A stretch of DNA of 64,000 nt from Streptomyces sp. NBC_00704 (GCF_036226605.1 NZ_CP109000.1:5390501-5454500); one strand, 5' to 3'. Shown: positions 51,261 to 59,956, numbered from the stretch's first letter. The notes: generated by a model not told the origin, from the sequence alone. Program-made: numbers and translations.

Positions 51261-52259
51261 ATGAGTGCCGCAGACACGACCACTGCCGAAGTGCCGCCGA
51301 CGCGGCAGTCACCACCGCCGCCGCCGGCCGGCGAGCCGGACGCCAGGAGACCGCGCGCCGGCCGCGGGCCCGGCGGGACCGGCACCCCCTGGCTGCTCCT
51401 GGCCCCCTGCCTGCTGGTCCTCGCCCTCGTGATGGGCTATCCGCTGGTCCGGCTGGTCACCCTGTCCTTCCAGAAGTTCGGCCAGTCCCAGCTGTGGGGC
51501 TTCCAGCCGGCCGAGTCCGTCGGGTTCGACAACTTCGCGGGCGTCCTGGGCGACGGCGAGTTCTGGCAGGTCGTCCTGCGCACGATCGTCTTCGCGGCCG
51601 GCTGCGTGATCGTCACCATGGTCCTCGGCATGCTGATCGCGCTGCTCCTCCAGCGCGTCTCCGGCTGGGTGAAGACCCTCGTCAACATCGCGCTCGTGGC
51701 GAGCTGGGGCATGCCGGTCATCGTCGCGACCACCGTCTTCAAGTGGCTGTTCGACTCCGACTACGGCATCCTCAACGCGGTCCTGAGCCGGCTGCCCGGC
51801 GTCGACCTGATCGGCCACAACTGGTTCGCCAGCGGCCCGCAGGGCCTCGCGGTGATCATGCTGCTGGTGATCTGGGGCGCGGTGCCCTTCGTGGTGATCA
51901 CCCTCAGCGCCGGCCTCACCCAGGTCCCGGCCGAGCTGGAGGAGGCGGCACGCCTCGACGGCGCGGGCGCCTGGGGCGTCTTCCGCTTCGTCACCCTGCC
52001 CATCCTCAAGCCGGTCGTCGTGATGCTCACGACCCTGTCGGTCATCTGGGACATGGGCGTCTTCCCCCAGGTCTTCGTCATGCGCAACGGCCACCCCGAG
52101 GCCGAGTTCCAGCTGCTGACGACGTACTCCTACGACCGCGCCTTCGTCGTCAACGACTACGGCCAGGGCTCGGCCATCGCGCTGATCACGGTGCTGCTGC
52201 TGCTCGGGGTGGTCGCCGTCTACATGCGCCAGATGCTGAAGATCGGAGAGGTCGAATGA
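51261..52259 (+). CDS. dasB: DasB, ABC sugar permease subunit
   Basis: The 332-residue permease has six membrane helices and the EAA loop EEAARLDGAGAWGVFRFVTLP that contacts the ATPase (MsiK in Streptomyces, encoded elsewhere). About 35 N-terminal residues are Pro/Arg-rich and cytoplasmic. ATG 51261 has GAGGAG upstream. It pairs with dasC, overlapping by four bases. No ATPase gene is present in the cluster, as in known das loci. Confidence 0.93.
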   Translation: MSAADTTTAEVPPTRQSPPPPPAGEPDARRPRAGRGPGGTGTPWLLLAPCLLVLALVMGYPLVRLVTLSFQKFGQSQLWGFQPAESVGFDNFAGVLGDGEFWQVVLRTIVFAAGCVIVTMVLGMLIALLLQRVSGWVKTLVNIALVASWGMPVIVATTVFKWLFDSDYGILNAVLSRLPGVDLIGHNWFASGPQGLAVIMLLVIWGAVPFVVITLSAGLTQVPAELEEAARLDGAGAWGVFRFVTLPILKPVVVMLTTLSVIWDMGVFPQVFVMRNGHPEAEFQLLTTYSYDRAFVVNDYGQGSAIALITVLLLLGVVAVYMRQMLKIGEVE

Positions 52260-53131
52260 GCGCCATCGCCTCCGGGACGGGCCCGGCGAAGGGCCGCACC
52301 CGCGGGACCCGCCGCCGCACGTCCAAGGCCGGCTGGAACCTGCTCGGCCTGTTGGTCTTCGCCGTCGCCGGCTTCCCCGTCTACTGGATGCTCAACACGG
52401 CGTTCAAACCGGCGAAGGACGCCATCGACCCGGACCCGAGCCTGCTGCCCACGGCCCTGACCTGGTCCAACTTCAGCCGCGCGCTGAACATCGCCGACTT
52501 CTGGGGACCGGTGGGCCGCAGCCTGGTCGTCTCCCTGGCGGTCGTCGCGATCGGCGTCGTCGTCGGCCTGCTGGCCGCCCTCGCCATCTCCCGGTTCGCC
52601 TTCCGCGGCCGCAAGATCGTCATCGTCGGCATCCTGGCCGTCCAGATGATCCCGCTCGTCGCCATGATCATCCCGGTCTTCCTGCTCCTGAACGACCTGG
52701 ACCAGTACGACAAGCTCTCCGGCCTGATCATCACGTACCTGACCTTCATCCTCCCCTTCACGGTGTGGACCCTGCGCGGCTTCATCGTCAACATCCCCAA
52801 GGAGCTGGAGGAGGCCGCGATGGTCGACGGCTGCTCGCGCACCGGCGCCTTCGTCCGCGTCGTCTTCCCGCTGCTGGCCCCCGGCATGGTCGCCACCTCG
52901 GTCTACGGCTTCATCCAGGCCTGGAACGAGTACCTGTACGCCCTGATGCTGCTCAGCCAGAAGAACCAGACGGCGACGGTCTGGCTCAGCAACTTCTCCA
53001 CCAAGCACGGCACCGAGTACGCCCCGATGATGGCCGGCGCCACGATGATGGCCGTCCCGATCGTCGCCCTGTTCCTCATCGTCCAGCGCAAGATGGCCGC
53101 GGGGCTGACCGCGGGCGCCGTGAAGGGATGA
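52256..53131 (+). CDS. dasC: DasC, ABC sugar permease subunit
   Basis: The 291-residue MalG-type permease has six helices and the EAA motif EEAAMVDGCSRTGAFVRVVFPLLAPG. ATG 52256 overlaps the dasB stop. The stop in turn overlaps the start of the GH3 gene (ATGA), so dasB, dasC and the hydrolase form one coupled unit. Confidence 0.93.
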   Translation: MSAIASGTGPAKGRTRGTRRRTSKAGWNLLGLLVFAVAGFPVYWMLNTAFKPAKDAIDPDPSLLPTALTWSNFSRALNIADFWGPVGRSLVVSLAVVAIGVVVGLLAALAISRFAFRGRKIVIVGILAVQMIPLVAMIIPVFLLLNDLDQYDKLSGLIITYLTFILPFTVWTLRGFIVNIPKELEEAAMVDGCSRTGAFVRVVFPLLAPGMVATSVYGFIQAWNEYLYALMLLSQKNQTATVWLSNFSTKHGTEYAPMMAGATMMAVPIVALFLIVQRKMAAGLTAGAVKG

Positions 53132-54696
53132 CGCCCCCGATGACGACAATCGCCAGCGGCACCACTGTGTTCGGCCGGGACGGGCTCACCCGCGACGCCC
53201 TGACGGTCCTGCAACCCGGATTCCCCGGCACCACCGCCCCCGACTGGCTGCTGCGCCGGCTCGGCGAGGGCCTCGCCTCGGTGGGACTGTTCGGCAGGAA
53301 CATCGCCTCGCCCGAGCAACTCGCCGCACTGACCGCCCAGTTGCGCACCGAACGGGACGACGTCCTCGTCGCGATCGACGAGGAGGGCGGAGACGTCACG
53401 CGCCTGGAGGTACGCACCGGCTCCAGCTTCCCCGGCAACCACGCCCTGGGCGCGGTGGACGACGTCTCGCTCACCCTGGAGGTCGCCGCCGAGCTGGGCC
53501 GCCGCCTCGCCGCATGCGGCGTCAACCTCAACTGGGCGCCCTCCGCCGACGTCAACTCCAACCCCGCGAACCCGGTCATCGGCGTCCGCTCCTTCGGCGC
53601 CGACCCCGACCTGGTCGCCCGGCACACCGCCGCCTACGTCACCGGCCTCCAGTCGGCGGGCGTGGCGGCCTGCACCAAGCACTTCCCCGGCCACGGCGAC
53701 ACGGCCGTCGACTCTCACCACGCGCTCCCGCGCATCGACGCCGCCCCGGCCGTCCTGACCGAGCGCGAGCTGACCCCGTTCCGCGCGGCCATCGCCGCCG
53801 GCACCCGCGCCGTGATGAGCGCCCACATCCTGGTCCCGGCCCTGGACCCGGCCCGCCCGGCGACCCTGTCGCCGCACATCCTCACCGCGCTCCTGCGCGA
53901 CGAGCTGGGCTACGACGGCCTGATCGTCACCGACGGCATGGAGATGCAGGCGGTCGCCGCGACCTACGGCATCGAGCGCGGCAGCGTCCTCGCGATCGCC
54001 GCCGGCGCGGACGCCATCTGCGTGGGCGGCGGCCTGGCGGACGACGACACCGTGTGCCGGCTGCGCGACGCGCTGGTCGGCGCCGTCCGCTCGGGCGAAC
54101 TGCCCGAGGAACGTCTCGCGGACGCGGCGCGGCGCGTCCGGGCGCTGGCGCGCTGGACGGCGAACGGGGACGGGCGGCCCGGCGCGCCCGCGGAGCGGGA
54201 CCGGTCCGGCCGGACGCCCTCCGCCGACGGCACGGGCGTACGCGCCGACGTCGGGCTGATCGCCGCCCGCCGCGCCCTGCGGCTCACCGGCGACGAGGTC
54301 TTCACGCCGCTCGCCGACCCTCCCTTCGTCGCCTCGCTCACCCCGGTCGCGAACATCGCCGTCGGCGACGAGACCCCGTGGGGCGTGGCCGCGGAACTGG
54401 TCCGGCTGCTGCCGGGGACGCGCACCGGCGGCTTCACGGGCGAGGACGCCGGACCCGCGGCGCTGGCCGCCGCGGGGGAGCGGCGGATCGTCGCCGTGGT
54501 CCGCGACGAGCACCGGCACGCCTGGATGGGCGCGGCCCTCGACGTCCTGCTGGCGGCCCGCCCGGACACCGTCGTCGTCGAGATGGGCGTCCCCCAGGCC
54601 CCGCCCCGCGGCGCCCTGCACATCGCCACCCACGGCGCGGCCCGGGTCTGCGGGCGCGCGGCGGCGGAGGTCATCGCGGCCGGTCCGCACGGCTGA
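53128..54696 (+). CDS. dasD: GH3 beta-N-acetylglucosaminidase (DasD)
   Basis: The 522-residue GH3 enzyme has the NagZ-type signature: TKHFPGHGDTAVDSHHALP, with the His/Asp acid-base dyad, and the nucleophile Asp in IVTDGMEMQA. No signal peptide is seen, so it acts in the cytoplasm on imported chitobiose to yield GlcNAc. After the barrel a 170-residue C-terminal domain resembles the second GH3 domain. ATG 53128 overlaps the dasC stop. A 21-bp hairpin follows. The specificity, chitobiose versus muropeptide, is inferred from context. Confidence 0.88.
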   Translation: MTPPMTTIASGTTVFGRDGLTRDALTVLQPGFPGTTAPDWLLRRLGEGLASVGLFGRNIASPEQLAALTAQLRTERDDVLVAIDEEGGDVTRLEVRTGSSFPGNHALGAVDDVSLTLEVAAELGRRLAACGVNLNWAPSADVNSNPANPVIGVRSFGADPDLVARHTAAYVTGLQSAGVAACTKHFPGHGDTAVDSHHALPRIDAAPAVLTERELTPFRAAIAAGTRAVMSAHILVPALDPARPATLSPHILTALLRDELGYDGLIVTDGMEMQAVAATYGIERGSVLAIAAGADAICVGGGLADDDTVCRLRDALVGAVRSGELPEERLADAARRVRALARWTANGDGRPGAPAERDRSGRTPSADGTGVRADVGLIAARRALRLTGDEVFTPLADPPFVASLTPVANIAVGDETPWGVAAELVRLLPGTRTGGFTGEDAGPAALAAAGERRIVAVVRDEHRHAWMGAALDVLLAARPDTVVVEMGVPQAPPRGALHIATHGAARVCGRAAAEVIAAGPHG

Positions 54697-54705
54697 GCGC
54701 CACGA

Positions 54706-54750
54706 CGGCGAAGGCGCCCGGCTCCTGACAGGAGCCGGGCGCCTTCGCCG
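54706..54750. terminator. Bidirectional terminator between dasD and nagB
   Basis: A 21-bp perfect stem (54706-54726 with 54730-54750) closes with the three-base loop GAC. It is the longest hairpin in the window and serves two convergent transcripts. Confidence 0.9.
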
Positions 54751-54769
54751 CCGTACGGGGCGGTCGTCC

Positions 54770-55555
54770 TCAGATGCCCTGCCACGGCGGCTTGGCGGCG
54801 AACGTGTGCCGGAAGTAGTCCCCGAGCTTCAGCTCGGACGCGGCGGCCTCGTCGACGACGACCGTCGCGTGCGGGTGAAGCTGGAGCGCGGAGGCCGGGC
54901 ACACCGCGGCGACCGGTCCCTCCACGGTGGCCGCGACGGCGTCCGCCTTGCCCTCCCCGGTGGCCAGCAGCACCAGGTGCCGCGCCTCCAGGATCGTCCC
55001 GATGCCCTGGGTGATGACGTGGTGCGGGACCTGCTCGATGTCGCCGTCGAAGAAGCGCGCGTTGTCCACCCGGGTCTGCTCGGTCAGCGTCTTGATGCGG
55101 GTGCGCGAGGCGAGGGACGAGCAGGGCTCGTTGAACCCGATGTGCCCGTCGGTGCCGATCCCGAGCAGCTGGACGTCGACCCCGCCGGCCGCGGCGAGCG
55201 CGCGGTCGTACGCCTCGCAGGCGGCCTGCACGTCCTGCGCCGTGCCGTCCGGACCGAGGAAGGCCTCCATGCCGATGCCCAGCGGCTCCAGCACCTCGCG
55301 CCGCAGCACCGAGCGGTACGACTCGGGGTGGTCGGCGGGCAGGCCCACGTACTCGTCGAGCTGGGCGATCCGGGCCCGGCCGGTGTCCACGGCGCCGGCG
55401 CGCACCTTGGCCGCCAGCGCCTGGTAGACGGGCAGCGGGGTGGAGCCGGTGGCCACGCCGAGCAGGGCGTCCGGCTTGCGCCGCAGGAGCTGCGCCATGG
55501 CCTCGGCGATGAGTTCGCCGCCCGCCCGGGCGTCCGGAACGATGACAACTTCCAC
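54770..55555 (-). CDS. nagB: Glucosamine-6-phosphate deaminase NagB
   Basis: The 261-residue enzyme has GVATGSTPLPVY (phosphate loop), LDEYVGL (catalytic Asp), GIGTDGHIGFNEP (His-containing catalytic motif) and LLATGEGKADAV. It converts GlcN-6-P to fructose-6-P and ammonia, the last step of chitin-sugar catabolism. It also lowers the DasR effector pool. A DasR operator lies 28 bases upstream of ATG 55555. Confidence 0.96.
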   Translation of the reverse strand: MEVVIVPDARAGGELIAEAMAQLLRRKPDALLGVATGSTPLPVYQALAAKVRAGAVDTGRARIAQLDEYVGLPADHPESYRSVLRREVLEPLGIGMEAFLGPDGTAQDVQAACEAYDRALAAAGGVDVQLLGIGTDGHIGFNEPCSSLASRTRIKTLTEQTRVDNARFFDGDIEQVPHHVITQGIGTILEARHLVLLATGEGKADAVAATVEGPVAAVCPASALQLHPHATVVVDEAAASELKLGDYFRHTFAAKPPWQGI

Positions 55556-55580
55556 GCTGGCCCGCCGTTCTCATACCGTG

Positions 55581-55596
55581 TGTGGTTTAGACCAAT
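55581..55596. promoter_or_regulatory. DasR operator (dre) of nagB
   Basis: The core TGGTTTAGACCA (55583-55594) differs from the dre consensus in one base. It is 28-39 bases upstream of the nagB start, within the expected promoter region. Confidence 0.85.
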
Positions 55597-55819
55597 CTTC
55601 GGAGCTCAATCTAACAGAATCGGGGGTCCCGGCCCAGGCGGACGGGCGTCCGGGATCCGTACGGCAGGCGGCCGGCGGGCCCCCTGAGCGGGCCGCTCCG
55701 CGGAAATTGCCCCCGCCATGTGGCCCCGCGCGGGAACCCGCACAGGCTAGGCTGCGTTGTGGACGACGAGACGTCCGAATACCACACCGATGAACAAGCC
55801 CCGTCGCATGGACACGCCC

Positions 55820-55835
55820 AGTGGTCTAGTCCACA
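55820..55835. promoter_or_regulatory. Orphan DasR operator (dre) between nagB and a histidine kinase gene
   Basis: AGTGGTCTAGTCCACA contains the core TGGTCTAGTCCA (55822-55833), the same core as the dasR operator. It is about 265 bases from both the nagB start and the kinase start. Its target is not evident. Confidence 0.75.
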
Positions 55836-56096
55836 ATGGCCGGGGGCGAGCGACACAGCCGGCGACGCGGCCGGCGACACACTGAGCCTCCGTCTTCCCC
55901 GCACAGGAAGGCGGACCGAGGATCCGGGCTCTCTGCCCTGACTGCCCCGGCTCCTCACCTTCGGCCGACGGGACCGCACACCCCGCGGCCGATATTGCTC
56001 CGGGCTGCGGTGCCGGGAGGGTTGAGGGTCCCTCCCAGGCGCCGCGGCCCGCGGGTGTTTCCCGCCCCGCGCAAACCCCCAGGTACGCTCGCAGGC

Positions 56097-57572
56097 GTGC
56101 CCTCCATGAACGAACTCGTACGCCAGCACACCGCACTCGACGACTCCGACCTCGAGTGGCTGCATCTGCTGGTCTCGGAGTGGCAGCTGCTCTCCGACCT
56201 CTCCTTCGCCGACCTGGTCCTGTGGGTCCCCACCCGTGACGGCGCCCGCTATGTCTCCGTGGCCCAGATGCGCCCCAACACCGGCCCCACCTCCTACCAG
56301 GACGACATGGTCGGCCACCTCGTGCCCCGCGGCCGCCGCCCCCTGCTGGACGCCGCCCTGGACGAGGGCCGGATCGTGCGCGAGGGCGACCCGGAGTGGC
56401 GCGAGGAGGTCCCGGTCCGGGTCGAGTCCATCCCCGTCCGGCGCGACGGCCGGGTGCTGGGCGTCATCGCCCGCAACACCAACCTGCTCACCGTGCGCAC
56501 CCCGAGCCGGCTGGAGCTCACCTATCTTCAGAGCGCGTCCGACCTCGCGCAGATGATCGCGGCCGGCTCCTTCCCGTTCCCCGACCAGCAGACGGACATG
56601 GACGCGGCCCCGCGCGTCGGCGACGGCCTGATCCGCGTCGACGTCGACGGGGTCGTCCAGTACGCCTCCCCGAACGCGCTGTCCGCCTTCCACCGCATGG
56701 GCCTGGCCTCCGACCTGGTCGGCCAGCACCTCGGCCTGACCACCGCCGAACTCGCCCCGACCCGCGGCCCGGTGGACGAGGCGCTCGCCAAGGTCGCCAG
56801 CGGCTGGGCGCCCCGCGAGTTCGAGATCGAGGCCCGCGACGGGGTCATCCAGTTCCGCACGATCCCGCTCAAGCCGAAGGGCACCCGCATCGGCGCGCTC
56901 GTGCTGCTGCGCGACGTGACCGAACTGCGCCGCCGCGAACGCGAGTTGATCACCAAGGACGCGACCATCCGGGAGATCCACCACCGGGTGAAGAACAACC
57001 TCCAGACGGTGGCGGCCCTGTTGCGGCTCCAGGCCCGGCGCATCGATTCCGAGCGCGGCCGCGAGGCCCTCGAGGAGGCGGTCCGCCGGGTCGGCTCGAT
57101 CGCCATCGTGCACGAGACGCTCTCCCAGAACCTGGACGAGCGCGTGGAGTTCGACGAGATCGCCGACCGTGTGCTGGCGATGGTCGCCGAGATCTCGCCG
57201 GGCAAGGTCGCCGGCCGGCGCAGCGGACGCTTCGGCATCCTGGACGCCGAGGTCGCCACCCCGCTGTCGATGGTCCTCACCGAGATCCTCCAGAACGCCC
57301 TGGAGCACGGCTTCGGCGAGGGCGAGACCGGGACGGTCGAGGTCTCGGCGGTCCGCGGCGGCACCAGCAAGGAGGCCCGCCTGCTGGTCACCGTACAGGA
57401 CGACGGCGTCGGCCTGCCCGCCGGCTTCGACCCGCACACCTCCGGCAACCTGGGCCTGCAGATCGTACGGACACTGGTGGAGGGCGAGTTGAGCGGAACC
57501 TTCGACATGGTCCCGGCTCCGGAGCGCGGAACACAGGTGATCCTGGACATCCCGGTGCGCGCGCAGAAGTAG
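56097..57572 (+). CDS. PdtaS-like sensor histidine kinase (soluble)
   Basis: The 491-residue kinase has an N-terminal GAF-like domain (residues about 15-150), a PAS-like domain (about 165-275) and a HisKA_2 dimerisation segment with REIHHRVKNNLQTVAALLRLQ (His phosphorylation site). The HATPase_c domain has N-box EILQNALEHG and G-box DDGVGLP. No membrane helix is present. The layout is that of mycobacterial PdtaS, whose partner is the ANTAR regulator PdtaR, not in this window. GTG 56097 is used because TACGCT ends seven bases before it, which suggests a leaderless mRNA; ATG 56106 is the alternative. Confidence 0.88.
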   Translation: MPSMNELVRQHTALDDSDLEWLHLLVSEWQLLSDLSFADLVLWVPTRDGARYVSVAQMRPNTGPTSYQDDMVGHLVPRGRRPLLDAALDEGRIVREGDPEWREEVPVRVESIPVRRDGRVLGVIARNTNLLTVRTPSRLELTYLQSASDLAQMIAAGSFPFPDQQTDMDAAPRVGDGLIRVDVDGVVQYASPNALSAFHRMGLASDLVGQHLGLTTAELAPTRGPVDEALAKVASGWAPREFEIEARDGVIQFRTIPLKPKGTRIGALVLLRDVTELRRRERELITKDATIREIHHRVKNNLQTVAALLRLQARRIDSERGREALEEAVRRVGSIAIVHETLSQNLDERVEFDEIADRVLAMVAEISPGKVAGRRSGRFGILDAEVATPLSMVLTEILQNALEHGFGEGETGTVEVSAVRGGTSKEARLLVTVQDDGVGLPAGFDPHTSGNLGLQIVRTLVEGELSGTFDMVPAPERGTQVILDIPVRAQK

Positions 57573-57605
57573 CCCGCGGGGCGGCGCCGCACGCGCACAG
57601 CAAGA

Positions 57606-57634
57606 AGCCCCGGACCGTTCAGGGGTCCGGGGCT
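57606..57634. terminator. Terminator hairpin after the histidine kinase gene
   Basis: An 11-bp perfect stem (AGCCCCGGACC 57606-57616 with GGTCCGGGGCT 57624-57634) has a seven-base loop. It lies between convergent genes. Confidence 0.8.
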
Positions 57635-57775
57635 CGAATGCTCGTTGCCAGCTTGTGCTGCGCATCGGGGTACTGCGCGCTGCGGCTCGGGGGCGGGAGA
57701 AGCGTACTCGCTGCCGACGAGGTGATGTCGGCAGGCACACGCGCCGCCAAGCTCAGGCTTGCGGGGCGGGTGTCG

Positions 57776-58033
57776 TCAGGCGGAGGCCTGACGGGCCCGG
57801 TTGCGGGCGGCGCGGCGCTTCATCGCGCGACGCTCGTCCTCGCTGAGGCCACCCCAGACGCCGGAGTCCTGACCGGACTCGAGCGCCCACTGCAGACACT
57901 GCTCCATAACCGGGCAGCGACGGCAGACGGCCTTGGCTTCCTCGATCTGCAGCAGCGCAGGACCGGTGTTGCCGATGGGGAAGAAGAGCTCGGGGTCTTC
58001 CTCGCGGCAAACGGCGTTGTGACGCCAGTCCAT
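57776..58033 (-). CDS. wblE: WhiB-like protein WblE (WhiB1 type)
   Basis: The 85-residue WhiB protein has cysteines in AVCREED, AVCRRCP and EQCLQ. The turn GVWGGLSEDERR and a basic C-terminus (RRAARNRARQ) follow without an AT-hook. The short length and these motifs fit WblE, the orthologue of mycobacterial WhiB1, an essential-type regulator in many actinobacteria. ATG 58033 is preceded by AAGGAGAGG. The 320-base upstream region contains a palindrome at 58078-58091. Confidence 0.93.
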   Translation of the reverse strand: MDWRHNAVCREEDPELFFPIGNTGPALLQIEEAKAVCRRCPVMEQCLQWALESGQDSGVWGGLSEDERRAMKRRAARNRARQASA

Positions 58034-58077
58034 GGCTGCTACCTCTCCTTGGTATTACATGCGGGGTGCTTGTGAAT

Positions 58078-58091
58078 GTGAACGCTTTCAC
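58078..58091. promoter_or_regulatory. Palindrome in the wblE leader (LacI-type operator shape)
   Basis: GTGAACGCTTTCAC has 5-bp perfect arms about a central CGCT, 45-58 bases upstream of the wblE start. The reverse reading TGAAAGCGTTCA resembles LacI/CcpA-family operators built on a central CG. A third half, GTGAA, sits six bases away. The regulator is unknown. Confidence 0.4.
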
Positions 58092-58330
58092 GAATCCCCC
58101 AACAGATGAAGGGCCACCAGCCGGGTTTCCCTGGCGTGGTCCTGGAGTTCGTTGAGGGGTTCCGGTGATCAGTGGATGCCGGTGTTGCGGGCTGTCCCGA
58201 TCGCCACGTAGAGACTCGCAAACCTCAGCGGCGGATACAACCCCTTCCGGAAAGTTTTTTTTGATTCCTCGGTGTCGACTAGGTCACAGCCGTACTTCCA
58301 TGGGGTGGATCCTGGCCTAAACGTTCGAGT

Positions 58331-58350
58331 GAAAGGACTTCAGCCCTTTC
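58331..58350 (-). terminator. Weak terminator after the lipid-kinase gene
   Basis: GAAAGG and CCTTTC arms enclose eight bases immediately after the stop at 58354 on the minus strand. Confidence 0.5.
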
Positions 58351-58353
58351 TGC

Positions 58354-59319
58354 TCACACAATCACACGCAGTGCACGGTGTACGCCTGTGAACGTCACGC
58401 TGGTTCGCAGGCCCAGGTGGTCACCGTCCATCTGAAGGGGCAGCGGGGCCTTCGAATGCAAGGTGAACCGGTCCAGGTCGTGCAGCGCGACGGCATGCTT
58501 GCCGTGCGGTCCCCGCTCGGGGGACGAAGTGAGCAACTGGGTGCCATATCGGGCAACCGAGGCGGTCGACAGACGGCTGAGACCGAGTACGTCGAGCCCG
58601 GTATCGAACGAGGCCTTAGGCGACGCGTACACCGGGCGATTGCCCAGATAGGTCCACGGAGCCGTGTTGCAGACTATGGACAGCACCAAATCGGTCACCG
58701 GGTCGGCGCCCGGCCGTTCCAGGGTGATGGTTCCGTGCCGGCGCTGTGATTCGCCCAACAACTGGCGCACCGCCTGGCGGATATAGAGAGCGTGCGTGGA
58801 TTTCCTGCCCCGCTCGCGCTGCTGCTCCACCCGGCCCACCACTCCGGCGTCGAAACCGAGGCCGGCGTTGAAGGTGAACCAGCGCGACGGCACCGCCTCG
58901 TCCTCCGTGCCGGGCGTGCCCGCCGCGAGCCCGAGGCCGACGGTGCGTTCGCGGCCCTCGCGCAGCGCGTCCAGCAGGGCGCCCGTGGCCTCCACCGGAT
59001 GGTTGGGCAGATCCAGGGCCCGCGCGAAGACGTTGGTGGAGCCGCCCGGCACCACCGCGAGACCCGGCAGCGCCGGGTCGGGGCCGGCGTGCAGCAGGCC
59101 GTTGACGACCTCGTTCACCGTGCCGTCGCCGCCCAGGGCCACCACCAGGTCGACATTGCCGCTCTCCGCGGCCTGGCGGCCCAGATCGCGCGCGTGCCCG
59201 CGGTACTCGGTGGTGACCGCCTCCAGCTTCATCTCGCTCGCGAGGGCGTGGATGAGGACGTCGCGCGTGCGGGCACTGGTGGTGGTTGCCGCCGGATTGA
59301 CCACGAGAAGTGCACGCAT
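58354..59319 (-). CDS. Diacylglycerol/sphingosine-kinase family lipid kinase
   Basis: The 321-residue enzyme has the DAGK catalytic motif VVALGGDGTVNEVVNG and the Pro-Gly loop VPGGSTNVFARAL. The remaining C-terminal beta domain includes QMDGDHL, the usual DGD/E region. Such enzymes phosphorylate diacylglycerol or related lipids at the membrane. ATG 59319 lies seven bases after a TACGCT -10 element (minus strand 59332-59327), so the transcript is probably leaderless. It is divergent from a small membrane protein gene. Confidence 0.9.
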   Translation of the reverse strand: MRALLVVNPAATTTSARTRDVLIHALASEMKLEAVTTEYRGHARDLGRQAAESGNVDLVVALGGDGTVNEVVNGLLHAGPDPALPGLAVVPGGSTNVFARALDLPNHPVEATGALLDALREGRERTVGLGLAAGTPGTEDEAVPSRWFTFNAGLGFDAGVVGRVEQQRERGRKSTHALYIRQAVRQLLGESQRRHGTITLERPGADPVTDLVLSIVCNTAPWTYLGNRPVYASPKASFDTGLDVLGLSRLSTASVARYGTQLLTSSPERGPHGKHAVALHDLDRFTLHSKAPLPLQMDGDHLGLRTSVTFTGVHRALRVIV

Positions 59320-59326
59320 GAGTTGC

Positions 59327-59332
59327 AGCGTA
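59327..59332 (-). promoter_or_regulatory. -10 element, leaderless lipid-kinase transcript
   Basis: TACGCT on the minus strand ends seven bases before ATG 59319, the spacing expected between a -10 hexamer and +1. No ribosome site is present between them. Confidence 0.55.
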
Positions 59333-59454
59333 CCTACTGGGTGGTACCGGGCACAGGCCGAGGTGGGGATCGGGTAAGAGATCACGGGGTGAGCCTCGAC
59401 ACGGGCGCGGCCTGCGCCGGGCCCGCGGTCCGCGGCCGGTCCGGGGGTGCGGGC

Positions 59455-59460
59455 TACCCT
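59455..59460 (+). promoter_or_regulatory. -10 element, leaderless membrane-protein transcript
   Basis: TACCCT ends six bases before GTG 59467, so transcription probably starts on the start codon itself. No convincing -35 element is seen. Confidence 0.5.
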
Positions 59461-59466
59461 TCAGGG

Positions 59467-59904
59467 GTGAGCAGTGAGCAGACCCCCGCCGCCCCCGAAA
59501 CCGCAGCGTCCCGCCCGCGCCGGGTGACGTATGCCGCCGCCCTGTGCGCGCTGGAAGGGCTGGCGCTCGTCGCGGGCGGGGTGTGGATGCTCGTCCTCGG
59601 CCTCACCGGCGACCCGGACGACCGTCAGCAGGCCGTCACCGGCGGAGTCACCCTGATGGTGCTGGCGCTGCTGCCGCTGCTGGCCGCCCGCGGGCTGATG
59701 GGCCTGCGCGGCTGGAGCCGGGGGCCCGCCGTCATCACCCAGGTCATGGCGGTGCCGGTCGCCTACAACCTGCTCCAGGCCGACAGCATGGCCATCCCGG
59801 CGGGCATCGCCCTGATGGCCGTGGCCGTCGCCGCGCTGGTGCTGCTGGTCAACCGGGAGACGACCAGGGCCCTCGGGATCCGGGGACCCGGCCGCACACC
59901 GTAG
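59467..59904 (+). CDS. Small integral membrane protein (unknown)
   Basis: The 145-residue protein has four hydrophobic helices (YAAALCALEGLALVAGGVWML, VTLMVLALLPLLAARGLMGL, AVITQVMAVPVAYNLL, IPAGIALMAVAVAALVLLV). It has a 20-residue Pro/Ala N-terminus and a basic C-terminus. I know it only as an uncharacterised actinobacterial membrane protein. GTG 59467 is supported by the leaderless -10 element. It is convergent with sigH. Confidence 0.8.
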   Translation: MSSEQTPAAPETAASRPRRVTYAAALCALEGLALVAGGVWMLVLGLTGDPDDRQQAVTGGVTLMVLALLPLLAARGLMGLRGWSRGPAVITQVMAVPVAYNLLQADSMAIPAGIALMAVAVAALVLLVNRETTRALGIRGPGRTP

Positions 59905-59956
59905 CCGCCCGCGCGACTGCCGCTCCGCTCCTGTGCCCCTCTACCGCTGTGCCCCT

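Larger units (their letters stand above)
55556..56096. other. 541-bp nagB / histidine-kinase divergent intergenic region
   Basis: The region holds the nagB leader and operator (55581-55596), a second DasR operator at its exact middle (55820-55835) and a leaderless-type -10 element for the kinase gene (TACGCT 56084-56089). A TAGGCT at 55748-55753 may be another -10. Short ORFs around 55720-55941 look non-coding. Nothing else is recognised. Confidence 0.6.
58034..58353. other. 320-bp intergenic region upstream of wblE
   Basis: The region carries the wblE ribosome site, a 14-bp palindrome (58078-58091), a run of eight T residues near 58255-58262 and the terminator of the lipid-kinase gene (58331-58350). 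It is AT-rich for this genome and probably holds one or more wblE promoters that I cannot place. Confidence 0.55.

Noticed and set aside
55720..55941. Short ORF spanning the orphan DasR operator
   Set aside because: No ribosome site, no hydrophobic or domain character, and an operator inside it; probably non-coding.
58201..58275. GGAAT ... GTT sigma-R promoter upstream of wblE
   Set aside because: On the minus strand GGAAT and GTT are present but the spacer is about 22 bases, not 18-19.
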